DNA of 64,000 nt from Rothia terrae. Lineage in GTDB: Bacteria > Actinomycetota > Actinomycetes > Actinomycetales > Micrococcaceae. The stretch is taken from NCBI RefSeq assembly GCF_012396615.1, contig NZ_JAAXPV010000007.1, positions 58,068 through 122,067 of the forward strand, read 5' to 3'. The notes under the pieces were generated by a model. The model was not told the DNA's origin and did no database searches. It worked only from the letters and a program-made list of their open reading frames with translations. Positions 35,101-43,991 of the stretch are shown here, one piece after another (the first letter of the stretch is position 1; every line of letters starts with the position of its first letter). Both the position numbers and the translations under genes were made by a program.

Positions 35101-35799
35101 TTAGATACCGGCTGCCTTCTTGAAAGCCGAAATCATATCGTCTTTAGACGTTGAAGATTCCACGCCTTCAACAACCTTGCCGCCCACAACCCACTGCGGG
35201 GTGCCACTCACGCCGGCGTTGCGTCCTGCCTGGAAATCCCTTTCGATGATCTGCTTGACCGCATCGCTATTAGCATCGGTGCGGAACTTCTCAAGATCCA
35301 ACCCCAGTTCTTCGGCATAGCCCTCATAAACCTTGACGGCATCGGCCTGCGACTTTTCTTCCCAATCCTGCTGGGTCTGGAAAATCTTTTCGCCCATCTC
35401 AACATGCTTACCCTGAATTTCAGCGGCCTCAACAGCCTGAGCAGCCGGTACCGCATTAGCGTGCATCGGCAGCGGGAAGTTCTTGACGGTCACGTTCATA
35501 ACACCATCAAGCTCGTTCGCCACCTGCATGTAGGTGGGGTCAGCCTTAGCGCAGTAAGGGCACTGGAAATCGCTGTACAGGGTGACGGTGGGTGTCTGCG
35601 ACTTTGAGTTCAGGTGAAAGCCGTCAGAATCGCGGGTGTACACGCCCTCGCCGGTAGGACGCGGCGTCGAAGACTCTGAGCTGCCCTGCCCGGATGCCTG
35701 ATTATCATTATTCTGCGCGCCGCACGCCGCCAAAATAACGGCACTCAGCGCCGCACCAGCAGTGAAAAAGCTACGGCGGGTGATTGTCGAAGAACGCAT
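35101..35799 (-). CDS. DsbA-like thioredoxin-fold Tat lipoprotein
   Basis: 232-aa extracytoplasmic oxidoreductase. The signal has a twin-arginine motif (ITRRSFFTAG) and a lipobox ending at Cys26 (VILAACG), so it is predicted to be Tat-exported and lipid-anchored. The thioredoxin fold carries CPYC at 80-83 in YSDFQCPYC. The C-terminal region holds NAGVSGTPQWVVGGKVVEGV with the cis-Pro loop. It probably forms or exchanges disulfides in secreted proteins. Monocistronic; the 225 bases 35800-36024 upstream hold no gene. Confidence 0.9.
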   Translation of the reverse strand: MRSSTITRRSFFTAGAALSAVILAACGAQNNDNQASGQGSSESSTPRPTGEGVYTRDSDGFHLNSKSQTPTVTLYSDFQCPYCAKADPTYMQVANELDGVMNVTVKNFPLPMHANAVPAAQAVEAAEIQGKHVEMGEKIFQTQQDWEEKSQADAVKVYEGYAEELGLDLEKFRTDANSDAVKQIIERDFQAGRNAGVSGTPQWVVGGKVVEGVESSTSKDDMISAFKKAAGI

Positions 35800-36024
35800 G
35801 GGAAGGTTCCTTTACATCTCTTATAGATAACTACAACAAATAGTCCGTGTACACCCATACTGGCACACTCACAAAGACCGCGAATGGGGTTTAAATGACC
35901 AGAACTAGATGCCGTGTCTCGGTGCGCGGGCACACCAGCAGCCACCTAAGCATTCAGCTCGCGGGCGCTAACTGGCATCAGCACCCGTGAATCTGATAAA
36001 GTGACACCGTTCGCACAAGCGTCC

Positions 36025-36099
36025 GCCTCCATAGCTCAGGGGTAGAGCATTTCCCTCGTAAAGAAAAGGTCGTCGGTTCAAATCCGACTGGGGGCTCCA
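36025..36099 (+). tRNA. tRNA-Thr (anticodon CGT)
   Basis: The acceptor stem GCCTCCA (36025-36031) pairs with TGGGGGC (36089-36095). The D-loop is AGGGGTA, the anticodon loop CTCGTAA, the T-loop TTCAAAT with stem GTCGG/CCGAC, and the encoded 3' end TCCA. The anticodon stem has one mismatch (C-A) next to the loop. Confidence 0.95.
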
Positions 36100-36106
36100 C
36101 TAAACG

Positions 36107-36137
36107 CCCGGTTTCACGCACGAAACCGGGGTTTTCT
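36107..36137 (+). terminator. Terminator after tRNA-Thr
   Basis: CCCGGTTTC (36107-36115) pairs with GAAACCGGG (36122-36130), followed by GTTTTCTT. Confidence 0.85.
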
Positions 36138-36194
36138 TATACTCGAGCATTATTTCTGCGCACAAGCACTTTTACCGCCACTACACTTAGAACT

Positions 36195-36425
36195 ATGCTC
36201 AAAGATTACTTCGGAATAGGACGCGGTAGCGGCTCCACCATCACCCCGCGCTTTCTTGCACTGTTCGTCATCGTCTTCATCCCTATGACGGCACTGTGGT
36301 TTTTCTACCGCTGGATTTTCAACGACTCCGCCTCAATCTTCGCGATGCTCGTGATCTCACTCGGCACGTCCTGGATTATTGCCTACCTCATCGGCTACGG
36401 CAAAGACACGCACACCCGCGACTAA
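36195..36425 (+). CDS. Small two-helix membrane protein, 76 aa
   Basis: 76-aa protein with a short basic N-terminus and two hydrophobic helices (about 20-40 and 47-67), then a charged C-terminus. It lies between tRNA-Thr and a strong terminator and is monocistronic. It was not recognised as any known family. Coding character is supported by the hydrophobic pattern and conventional codon use. Confidence 0.55.
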   Translation: MLKDYFGIGRGSGSTITPRFLALFVIVFIPMTALWFFYRWIFNDSASIFAMLVISLGTSWIIAYLIGYGKDTHTRD

Positions 36426-36437
36426 GCTTTAAAACCA

Positions 36438-36486
36438 AAGGACGCGCCCGCCCACTTTCGCAGTGAAAGTAGGCGGGCGCGTCCTT
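36438..36486. terminator. Bidirectional terminator with inverted AGGACGC pair
   Basis: AAGGACGCGCCCGCC (36438-36452) pairs perfectly with GGCGGGCGCGTCCTT (36472-36486), and an inner ACTTTC/GAAAGT stem extends it. It separates the small membrane protein gene and the convergent CitE-like gene. Confidence 0.8.
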
Positions 36487-36498
36487 GAATCTACAGTT

Positions 36499-37350
36499 TT
36501 AGCTACGCCACAGACCGTAAGTCTTAGCCAGCTGAGACACCTTCTTAGCGCGAGCCAGACGCGGCAGGTACGAGCCGTCCTTGGGCATAGCGTCGCCGTC
36601 CTGCTTCTGCAGAAGATCACGTGCCCACTGGATTTCATCCTCGCTCGGTGCCAGCGAGATGTTGATGGTGTCTACCTGCGCGGGATCAAGAGTGAGCTTA
36701 CCCGTCATACCGGCAGCGGATGTAATAGAGCAGTCCTTCATCAAATCAACGCCGTGCTTACCCACCGAAGGGCCGTCAATCGGGCCGGGCAACTCGCCCA
36801 CGCGGGATGCGAGCACCAGCTGCGAGCGCACGTACGCCAACGACAGCGCGTCCGCCGCCATACCGGTGTCTTTACGGAAGTCACCAATGCCAAAAGCCAA
36901 GCGGAAAACACCGGGTGCACGCGCAATATCAACAGCGTTCACAATGCCGATAGCCGATTCAATAAGCGCAATAATCGGGGTGCCGGGAGGAAGCATCATC
37001 GCGGTGCGAGTCACCATCGCAGCGTCCTCAACCTCAGCCAGCATCACACCGCGCAGGCCCTTAGCCTTGGGCAACTCTTCAACGTCTTTATGCCACTCTT
37101 CAGTGCCGAACTTGTTAATGCGAACCCACGCCTCAACACCGTTGTTCAACCAGTGCATGACGCGCTCGCGTGCCTCGGTCTTCTGGTCGGCGGGGGTGCC
37201 GTCCTCGAGGTCAATCAAAATGGAATCGGCTTCTGATTCGAGGGCTGCTGCCAGGCGTTCTTCATCAGCTGCTGCGGTAATCAGCATCCATGAGCGTGAG
37301 AGTCGGGCAGGGAGGGAAGCCGCCCGTTCGTTGCGGTGAAAAGTAACCAT
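36499..37350 (-). CDS. CitE/HpcH-family aldolase or lyase
   Basis: 283-aa protein of the HpcH/HpaI-CitE family, TIM-barrel C-C lyases that use a divalent metal. Landmarks are RSWMLITAAADEERL, SILIDLEDGTPADQK (metal-associated Asp/Glu), WVRINKFGTEEWHKD, IALIESAIGIVNAVDIA (second metal-ligand Glu) and FGIGDFRKDTG. No CitF/CitD genes are nearby, so a stand-alone CitE-like malyl-CoA-type or related lyase is more likely than citrate lyase. The product is uncertain. Monocistronic. Confidence 0.85.
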   Translation of the reverse strand: MVTFHRNERAASLPARLSRSWMLITAAADEERLAAALESEADSILIDLEDGTPADQKTEARERVMHWLNNGVEAWVRINKFGTEEWHKDVEELPKAKGLRGVMLAEVEDAAMVTRTAMMLPPGTPIIALIESAIGIVNAVDIARAPGVFRLAFGIGDFRKDTGMAADALSLAYVRSQLVLASRVGELPGPIDGPSVGKHGVDLMKDCSITSAAGMTGKLTLDPAQVDTINISLAPSEDEIQWARDLLQKQDGDAMPKDGSYLPRLARAKKVSQLAKTYGLWRS

Positions 37351-37474
37351 AATGCACCTGAATCGTTAGTTAGTGTTTGAAGCACCTTTAAGCATAGTGG
37401 GTGCGCGTAAACATACGTAGACGCTAGGTCACATGCCCACTAAAAACTTTCCGCCGCACACGATCTTGCTACAG

Positions 37475-37536
37475 GTGACCAGAAAACTCTCAAAAACACG
37501 GCATTTTGGGGTGGTTTTTGAGAGTTTTGTGGTCAC
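37475..37536. repeat. Long stem-loop, repeat family 1 copy B
   Basis: Arms of 23 bases (37475-37497 and 37514-37536), beginning GTGACCA, are complementary with one mismatch. The outer GTGACCAC/GTGGTCAC core is shared with 6280-6351 and 45922-45983. It lies just beyond the stop of the ABC ATPase gene and before the CitE-like promoter region. One further half core, GTGGTCAC, is at 37549-37556. Confidence 0.75.
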
Positions 37537-37552
37537 AAGGAAATTATCGTGG

Positions 37553-38320
37553 TCACTTGGTCAAGGTAAGGCGGCCATCAGCCATCACCGCTACACGGTC
37601 GGCGGCGTCTGCGAACTCGACATCGTGTGTGACCATAATGGAGGCCAGGTTGAACTCGCGCGTCACACGCTGCAACAGCTCAACAATAGCCACCGAACGG
37701 TCATGATCCAGCGCACTGGTCGGCTCGTCAGCCAGCAGGACGCGGGGATTGCCCATGAGCGCGCGGGCAATATTCACGCGCTGACGCTGACCGCCGGACA
37801 GCTGGTGCACGCGGCGGTTAGCAGCGCCCTCAAGCCCTACAAGCTCGAGCAGTTCCTTAGCGTGCACGCGCGCTGCTTTCAGCTCTTTACCGCGCTTTCC
37901 ACGAATATGTTTCGCGAGCACCAGTTGTTCGACGGCGGTGAGGGACGCAATCAGATTGGGTTGCTGAAAGATGATGCCGATTTCATCGCGGCGCAGGGCA
38001 GCCAGTTGCTTGTCGCTGAAGCCCGTGATGTCGCGTCCACCCACTAATACCTGCCCCGAGGTTGGGGTAATAAGGGCTGAAGCCATCGACAGCATGGACG
38101 ACTTACCAGAACCCGACTGACCAATAAGTGCGGTCAAGGTACCCTGCTCAGCGGTGAAGTTCACGCCGTCCAAGGCGCGCACAGTAGTGGGGTTGCCTGA
38201 TGCGTCAACACCGTCCGGGTACTCCAAGGTGACATCGCGTAGCTCAAGCACGCTGGTGAACTGGTTTTCAAAAGTATCCATAGCGCCGGTAGTAATACGC
38301 TCTGATGCTGAAATGTTCAT
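37553..38320 (-). CDS. ABC transporter ATP-binding protein (MacB/LolD type)
   Basis: 255-aa ATPase. Walker A is GQSGSGKS (67-74), the signature LSGGQRQRVNIARAL, Walker B VLLADEPTSALD, and the H-loop VTHD. The short ATPase paired with an FtsX-like permease is the MacB/LolD arrangement of exporters and mechanotransmission systems. It lies 175 bases downstream of the permease gene at 38496, in the same direction. That gap holds an inverted repeat CGACGTCAGC (38393-38402)/GCTGACGTCG (38463-38472). Confidence 0.92.
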   Translation of the reverse strand: MNISASERITTGAMDTFENQFTSVLELRDVTLEYPDGVDASGNPTTVRALDGVNFTAEQGTLTALIGQSGSGKSSMLSMASALITPTSGQVLVGGRDITGFSDKQLAALRRDEIGIIFQQPNLIASLTAVEQLVLAKHIRGKRGKELKAARVHAKELLELVGLEGAANRRVHQLSGGQRQRVNIARALMGNPRVLLADEPTSALDHDRSVAIVELLQRVTREFNLASIMVTHDVEFADAADRVAVMADGRLTLTK

Positions 38321-38495
38321 GGTCTCTTTTCCTAAAAACTAAAAACTGTGGGGGCGGGGTAAGCGTGAAGGTTCGAGGCTCGCAGGCACACTCGACGTCA
38401 GCAGTCCCTCTCACGAGCTCGCGTGGGGCGCTCGCCCGTGATTCACGCCAGCCCCGATGCCAGCTGACGTCGGAGCGTGCCATACTCGCCTCTTA

Positions 38496-39587
38496 TTAGT
38501 TGCCGCCCAACGCGATCATGGGGTCTATCTTTGAGACTCGGCGGACGGCAACGAAAGCTCCGGCGATGCCCAGCACCCAGATGCCAAAGGCGGGGCCGGC
38601 GATGGTGAGCGCTTCGAGCTGAAAGGGCACTGCTCCTGCCGCTAAAGCTCCTAGCACCCAGCCCACCAGCGCGCCGAGTGCGGCGCCGACTGCCAGAACA
38701 ACGGCTGCCTGAAAAATCGCGTCCTTCACCAGGTATTTGCCGGATGCGCCCAGTGCTCGCATGACCGCGATGTCGCGGGTGCGCTGGATAGTCCACACGG
38801 TCAGGAATGAGACGGTGACGAGGGCTGAGATGCCGTAGAGAAAGCCCTGCATGGTGACCAGTGACTTGTTCTCGGATGAGTAGGCTGCTAACCCAGTAAA
38901 GGATTCTTTGGGGGTTGCGGTGACGGCATGGGTGGCGGATGCGAGTGCGTCATAGTCAGCATCGCCGGTAACAGCAAGGGCGGTTCCCACTACGTTGGGG
39001 GCTACGTGGGCCAGTTGCTGCCAGGTGCCGGTGGACGTCCATGCCACGGGGGTGTGGGAGTAGAAGGTGTCGTGAGAAATCGCTTGAACAGTCAGTTGTT
39101 GGCCGCTGACGGTTACGGTGTCGCCTACTTTAGCGCCGGTTTTGTCGGCGATGGCGTGGCTGATGATCAGCTTGCCTTCTTCAACTTTTAGGCTGTCGCC
39201 GGTATCGCTACCGATGTTATCTGCCACCAGCGATGAGTCAGTGGGAATTCCCATCACGGCGATGCCTGTTGCGGAGTTAGCTTCGAGGTTGCCCTGGGTG
39301 AAGCCCACGGGGGTTGAGCTGTTCACGCCGGGAGCGTCCGCCCACTGCTGTGCCTGCGCATCGGTAATCGTGGAGTTAGTGTAGGAGACTTCAGGTTCTG
39401 ATGTTCCCGAGGTGCCAAAGACCATGCGGGTAGCGTGCAAGTCTTCAATCGCTTTGGTGTTCTGGCTGCCCAGTCCACCGGTGAGTCCGGTGAGCATGAC
39501 CAGCAAAAGGGTAATCAGACCAACGACCGAACCAATCAGCGCAAAGCGTCCCTTTGCAAAAAGAATGTCTCTGATGCCCAAAAACAT
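38496..39587 (-). CDS. ABC transporter permease (FtsX/MacB-like)
   Basis: 363-aa permease. One N-terminal hydrophobic helix (about 15-37) is followed by an extracytoplasmic domain of some 200 residues (about 40-250) and three C-terminal helices (about 252-355), with GVIALGG-like features replaced by VSKIDPMIALGGN at the C-terminus. This is the layout of FtsX/MacB permeases. It precedes the matching ATPase gene. Its promoter region is shared with the divergent kinase gene at 39789, so control by that system is likely. Confidence 0.9.
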   Translation of the reverse strand: MFLGIRDILFAKGRFALIGSVVGLITLLLVMLTGLTGGLGSQNTKAIEDLHATRMVFGTSGTSEPEVSYTNSTITDAQAQQWADAPGVNSSTPVGFTQGNLEANSATGIAVMGIPTDSSLVADNIGSDTGDSLKVEEGKLIISHAIADKTGAKVGDTVTVSGQQLTVQAISHDTFYSHTPVAWTSTGTWQQLAHVAPNVVGTALAVTGDADYDALASATHAVTATPKESFTGLAAYSSENKSLVTMQGFLYGISALVTVSFLTVWTIQRTRDIAVMRALGASGKYLVKDAIFQAAVVLAVGAALGALVGWVLGALAAGAVPFQLEALTIAGPAFGIWVLGIAGAFVAVRRVSKIDPMIALGGN

Positions 39588-39647
39588 GATGACGAGACCT
39601 TTCGAAGTTTCCTTTTTCTTACATGTTCAATTCTTCGGGAAAGGGGT

Positions 39648-39698
39648 GGTTGATACATCGCGGGAAAGGTTGAAAAGGGAATCAACCGTTTGGTTGAT
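39648..39698. promoter_or_regulatory. Candidate operator between the ABC exporter and the two-component genes
   Basis: ATCAACC (39681-39687) and GGTTGAT (39692-39698) form a perfect 7-base inverted repeat with a 4-base spacer, and a third GGTTGAT half-site lies at 39648-39654. The cluster lies in the 201-base space between the divergent permease and kinase starts. It is a plausible binding site for the response regulator at 41257 or for a TetR-like repressor. Confidence 0.45.
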
Positions 39699-39788
39699 AG
39701 GAGAAGATGGTAGTAGCTGACGACTTCTGGTAGACCGGGCTAAGAGCATAGGATGAAAGCCATCAGGTAAGGTCCGTGAAGGAGAGTC

Positions 39789-41117
39789 ATGGCGAAAAAT
39801 TTTAGGGCGCAGGACGCGTCCGCCGCGCAGATTAGCCCTTCTACTACGGGGCAGTCTGTGCTGCAGACCCTTCGCGTTTCTTTGCACGTGATGTTCGCTC
39901 TTTTGCTGTGCACCGGCATGGTCATTGCCGTGCGTGAAGATTCGCTGAGCACCTTCGCTAAGGTGGGAGCGGTGCACGGCGCGTTGACTCTCGGCGTGAT
40001 TTATATGCTTGGCACGGTGCTTGAAAACCGTTACGCCCGCAAGGTATCGCGCGGAGTACCGGCTAAAAACCCTCGAGTGTTCGCGCCGCTCTGGCTGTGC
40101 GTGGTAGTGATTCTGTGGGCGGTGCTAATGTACATGAGCGCGGGTTTCACCTGGCTGGTTTTTCCCATCATGTTCCTGGTGCTCTACCTGCTCCCGGTTT
40201 TCCCAGCCCTACTCGCTGTGGCGCTGTTGACCGCGTTTTCTATTCTGTTTCCGCTCTACCGCCCAAACTCCGCGCTGGCAACCGAACTCAATCCCGGCAT
40301 GGTGATCGGCCCGGTCATGGGTGCGCTGCTTTCGGTCATCATCAGCTTTGCTTACAGCGCCCTCCATAAGGACGCCCAGCACCACGCCCGCGTGGCTGAG
40401 CAACTGCGCGCGGTGCAGGCAGAGCTCATTCAAAAAGAACACGAAGCCGGACGCACCGAAGAACGCGAGCGCCTAGCCCGCGAAATCCACGACACGCTAG
40501 CGCAGGGGCTCTCATCCATCGTGCTCATGTCCCGCGCATCAGCTCAGGCCCTTGCACACGGCAAGGTCGATGAAACCGCGCGTTCACTTGAACTCATTGA
40601 AACCAGTGCCAGCGAGAACCTGGCAGAAGCTAGGCGCTTTATTCACGATCTCTCATCGCCAGCCCTCGACAGCGCGCTGGTGCCGGCCCTACGACGCTTG
40701 TGCGCAGACACCCAAGCGCAAGAAACCGCCAAGGGCACACCACTGACCTGTTTGCTCCGCATCGACGGAACAGACGGTGAGCACTCGCGGGCTGAGCATC
40801 TGCCCGACCAGATACAAGAAGCCCTACTGCGTGTGGCTCAGGGGGCGCTCGCCAACGTGGCGGCACATGCATCCGCCCGCACCGCCGCAGTGACCGTAGG
40901 GCTGTGGCAGGATGCTGTCACCCTCGATATTTTCGACGACGGCGTTGGTTTTATACCCGATGCGACACGCTCTGCCTCCCCCGGCGGTCACACCGGTTAC
41001 GGGCTCACTTCTCTTCGAGCACGCGTGGACGCCGTTGGCGGTACCCTCAGCGTAGAGTCAGCGCCAGGTAACGGCACGGTGCTGAGCGCGTACATTCCGC
41101 TCGTGGATAGGAGTTAA
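39789..41117 (+). CDS. Sensor histidine kinase (NarX/DesK type)
   Basis: 442-aa kinase behind GAAGGAGAG. Five to six membrane helices (about 25-190) lead to the HisKA_3 domain RTEERERLAREIHDTLAQGLSS with the phosphoacceptor His234. The HATPase domain follows with N box QGALANVAAHA, G1 DDGVGF and a C-terminal APGNGTVLSAYIP. It pairs with the response regulator at 41257, after a 139-base gap, and is divergent from the ABC exporter genes. The signal is unknown. Confidence 0.92.
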   Translation: MAKNFRAQDASAAQISPSTTGQSVLQTLRVSLHVMFALLLCTGMVIAVREDSLSTFAKVGAVHGALTLGVIYMLGTVLENRYARKVSRGVPAKNPRVFAPLWLCVVVILWAVLMYMSAGFTWLVFPIMFLVLYLLPVFPALLAVALLTAFSILFPLYRPNSALATELNPGMVIGPVMGALLSVIISFAYSALHKDAQHHARVAEQLRAVQAELIQKEHEAGRTEERERLAREIHDTLAQGLSSIVLMSRASAQALAHGKVDETARSLELIETSASENLAEARRFIHDLSSPALDSALVPALRRLCADTQAQETAKGTPLTCLLRIDGTDGEHSRAEHLPDQIQEALLRVAQGALANVAAHASARTAAVTVGLWQDAVTLDIFDDGVGFIPDATRSASPGGHTGYGLTSLRARVDAVGGTLSVESAPGNGTVLSAYIPLVDRS

Positions 41118-41256
41118 GTTCAGACGAAATGTGCTGGCCCGACTTCCCTCAAATGCCAACCCCGAGCCAGTTGGTCCAGCGCATTCCACCTTCACTCCGC
41201 ACAGGTAGCATCACGATGTGCGGTGCTATACCTCTAACCCACGTAAAGTAGGCTTT

Positions 41257-41892
41257 ATGCAACCGCTCAATATTTTGCTGGTCGATGACCACCCCATTGT
41301 GCGCGCCGGTCTGCGCGCGGTACTCAGCGGGTTTGACGACATCACCGTCGTAGCCGAGGCATCAGACGGATCTGAAGCGCTCGATATAGCGCGCAGTCTC
41401 ACGCAACAAGGCACCGCGCTTGATGTAGTCGTGATGGACATTCAAATGAAACCCATGAACGGAATCACCGCTACCGCACGGTTCAAAGCCGCAGGCGGCC
41501 CACCCGTCCTGATTCTCACCACCTTCGATACCCAGTCAGATATTGTTGCCGCCATTGAGGCAGGAGCTCTCGGCTACCTTCTCAAGGACGCGCCACCGGA
41601 GCAGGTGCACACCGCCGTCCTTGATACCGCCGCCGGAAAGAACACGCTAGCGCCGGATATCGCAGCTGCACTCATCACGCGCATGCAGCGCTCGCAAGTA
41701 ACACTCAGCGCACGCGAACAAGAGTTATTGAGCCTTCTTGCCACGGGAGCTACCAACAAGAAACTCGCTCAGCAACTGTTTATTTCAGAGGCAACCGTCA
41801 AAACGCATCTGGTGCATATTTACTCTAAGCTGGGCGTTGATAACCGGACGTCCGCTATTGCACGGGCTCGCGAAGAAGGTCTGATTTCTTAG
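41257..41892 (+). CDS. NarL/LuxR-family response regulator
   Basis: 211-aa regulator. Receiver: acidic pair Asp10-Asp11, phosphoacceptor Asp61 in VVVMDIQMKPMNG, Thr in LILTTFDTQ and Lys in YLLKDAPPE. LuxR helix-turn-helix: LSAREQELLSLLATGATNKKLAQQLFISEATVKTHL. The start at 41257 gives the usual MxxLNILLVDDH opening; codons upstream are not family-like. Partner of the kinase at 39789, likely controlling the divergent exporter. Confidence 0.93.
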   Translation: MQPLNILLVDDHPIVRAGLRAVLSGFDDITVVAEASDGSEALDIARSLTQQGTALDVVVMDIQMKPMNGITATARFKAAGGPPVLILTTFDTQSDIVAAIEAGALGYLLKDAPPEQVHTAVLDTAAGKNTLAPDIAAALITRMQRSQVTLSAREQELLSLLATGATNKKLAQQLFISEATVKTHLVHIYSKLGVDNRTSAIARAREEGLIS

Positions 41893-41906
41893 CCGGCCCA
41901 ACGCAA

Positions 41907-41947
41907 AAAAAGCCCGCCTGCTCTTGTGCAAGAACAGGCGGGCTTTT
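41907..41947. terminator. Bidirectional terminator between the response regulator and the acyltransferase gene
   Basis: AAAAGCCCGCCTG (41908-41920) pairs with CAGGCGGGCTTTT (41935-41947), flanked by A- and T-runs; an inner CTTG/CAAG pair extends the stem. It lies between two convergent genes. Confidence 0.85.
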
Positions 41948-41963
41948 ACTGTGTTGACGCTGT

Positions 41964-43133
41964 TTAGGGAGCTTCGCGACGCTCTAACTTAGCCCTCTCT
42001 GACTTAGCGTTAGCTGATGCAAAGTGGCGGTCTTTAAAGCGCTGTGCGGGTAGCTCAATGAACTTCCAGATTGCAACGCCACCGGCGATACCCAGCACCA
42101 CCAGAATCGGCAGGGATACTAGGCGCGGCAGGTGCTCAAAGAGGGGTTCGAGTGCCTTATTCAGCACGTCGTGCAAGAGGTAGATGCTGTAGGATGCAAG
42201 ACCCAGCACCTGCAAGAAGCGCCACTGCAAGAAGTCGTGGAACTTCTGTCCCAGCGGTGAACGCACTTCGGTCAAGCCCCAGAGAATAACCATTGCCGCA
42301 GCAATTGCCTGAATGGAGTAGCGGATAGTTTCGCGGAAAGTTTCATCGCGAACTACCAGCGAGAACAGGTAAAGCACCAAGGCAGTGACAGGAATGTAGG
42401 TTTTACCCAGGGTGGGTACGGTGCGTTGATCGCTAGCTGCAACTACATTTTTACCTGCATCGTGGCTATGACGCGCGCTGTACTGGTTGCCAGTGATGCG
42501 CGGGGAGGTACGGTGGGTGAAGTACCAGATTGCGACCAGGGTGCCAATGCCGATTGCTTCAACGCGGGTATCGGTGCCGAAGTAGATGCGGTCGTTAGTA
42601 GCACCGCCGAAGTACAGCACGATGCGGGCGATGAACGAGTACACCACTACGATGCCTGCCAGCGCTGAAACAACCTTGAGATAGTGCTTGCTCTTGACGG
42701 CAAACAGCCAGATGATAGCGAAGATCAGGTAGAACTGTTCTTCAATGGAGAGGCTCCATGTCACGTGGCTACCGGGTAGCACGTTGATGTCTGAGTCAAG
42801 ATAACGCCAGTTGAGGAAGAAGAAAATCTGCCCCAAGAAGTCGACGATATTGACGCTGTGACCCAGCGCCATGTAAATGAGCGTGGGTATCACGATAATC
42901 AGGAACAGTGGCGGCGCGATTTTGATGAGGCGTCGCATGTAGAACCCGCCCACGTCGAATCCGCCTGTTTTTTCGCGTTCGCGCAACAGCAAGTAGGTGA
43001 TGATGAAGCCGGAAATCACAAAGAAGATGGTGACGCCGGATCCACCGGGTACAAAGGTGAGTCCTGCGTGTGAGAACACCACCAGCAGAACGGCAAAAGC
43101 GCGCATGGCATCGATATGCCCGTAACGATTCAA
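41964..43133 (-). CDS. Acyltransferase-3 (OafA/YrhL-type) membrane protein
   Basis: 389-aa integral membrane acyltransferase of about ten helices. Family marks are YGHIDAMRAFAVLLVVFSHAGL (His-containing catalytic region), FVISGFIITYLLLRE and TWSLSIEEQFYLIFAI. Such enzymes acetylate cell-surface glycans or antibiotics; the substrate is unknown. I chose TTG at 43133 because GGGGGAGA precedes it and it matches family N-termini. An alternative ATG at 43181 would add 16 residues without a ribosome-binding site. Confidence 0.82.
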   Translation of the reverse strand: MNRYGHIDAMRAFAVLLVVFSHAGLTFVPGGSGVTIFFVISGFIITYLLLREREKTGGFDVGGFYMRRLIKIAPPLFLIIVIPTLIYMALGHSVNIVDFLGQIFFFLNWRYLDSDINVLPGSHVTWSLSIEEQFYLIFAIIWLFAVKSKHYLKVVSALAGIVVVYSFIARIVLYFGGATNDRIYFGTDTRVEAIGIGTLVAIWYFTHRTSPRITGNQYSARHSHDAGKNVVAASDQRTVPTLGKTYIPVTALVLYLFSLVVRDETFRETIRYSIQAIAAAMVILWGLTEVRSPLGQKFHDFLQWRFLQVLGLASYSIYLLHDVLNKALEPLFEHLPRLVSLPILVVLGIAGGVAIWKFIELPAQRFKDRHFASANAKSERAKLERREAP

Positions 43134-43181
43134 GAATTCTCCCCCGATTTGTGCTGTGACGCTCCCCATTTGCGTCCGCAT

Positions 43182-43505
43182 TTTATGCGTAAAACAGCTA
43201 GATAAAAATGCACAGTAATTTTCAAGCTAACACAATTGCATGAAACCGCTGAGTATATCTAGCTCACATCTTTGAATATTTTATGTGTTTGGACTAGTCA
43301 GAGCATTGTTTTTATAAAAGCACACTTTGCCCCACAACTATTTGTAGGCGAGCATTTTCAAAGCACCGCCCTTTTATAGATAAGCCAAGTTACTTTATTG
43401 ATAACAAGTAGCGGAACACTTCACATATATTAACGTTTATTCGCCGGAGTCAAAACCTCTGGATAAAGAGAGGGGAAGCCAACGCATCACGCAACGGCAA
43501 GTAGC
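43182..43505. other. A+T-rich intergenic stretch without a gene
   Basis: 324 bases between the acyltransferase start and the leftward gene ending at 43506. It has runs of T and A and is clearly richer in A+T than its surroundings. It presumably holds the acyltransferase promoter. No open frame, RNA motif or repeat was recognised. Confidence 0.6.
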
Positions 43506-43991
43506 TTAGAATGCTTTTTGTGCCGCTTCTTCGCGCGCCTGCACAATGAGCTCTTCGGCTCGGACAATGTGTTCTTCGACGGTGGCGACGCGTCGTTCTA
43601 CTGAAATTTTACCGGTGCAGGCGGCGGCACATTCGCCGGAGCAGCGCAGCATGGCGAGAGCTTCAGCGCACAGGGCTACCGAGTTGCCGGCTTTTGAAAG
43701 TGCGCGGTTGAGATCCGAGTAGGTGCCTTGAGTGGAGTAGGGAATATCCGTGCCGTCGCTGGGAGCCAGCTGTTGCGCTTCCTCTGCAATGGCGCGGACG
43801 CGCGGCAGAAGGTCGGCAAGTGAGTTAGCCGCAGGCACCATCACATCGATCATGTCAGCAGAGGGCATGCGCTCTAGAATCTGGTGAAAACGGTCAAGGC
43901 CGCGCACAAACCTATCGTGGTTGCGACGCCAGATACCGTGCCCGAGCTCGGCTTCATCGCGTCGTTTTTGAAGGTAGTCTTTGATTCCCAT
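43506..43991 (-). CDS. Hypothetical helical protein with conserved cysteines
   Basis: 161-aa soluble protein predicted to be mostly helical. An N-terminal basic region (KDYLQKRRDEAELGHGIWRRNHDRFVRGLDRFHQ) is followed by helical stretches and a cluster of four cysteines in CAEALAMLRCSGECAAAC (about 107-124), which could bind a metal or form disulfides. No family recognised. It starts with ATG at 43991. The following 326 bases to 44318 have only a family-2 stem-loop. Confidence 0.7.
   Translation of the reverse strand: MGIKDYLQKRRDEAELGHGIWRRNHDRFVRGLDRFHQILERMPSADMIDVMVPAANSLADLLPRVRAIAEEAQQLAPSDGTDIPYSTQGTYSDLNRALSKAGNSVALCAEALAMLRCSGECAAACTGKISVERRVATVEEHIVRAEELIVQAREEAAQKAF

Noticed and set aside
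36463..37236. Long antisense open frames over the CitE-like gene
   Set aside because: They are the reverse-complement shadow of a clear, motif-bearing CitE-family gene and have unlike codon use.
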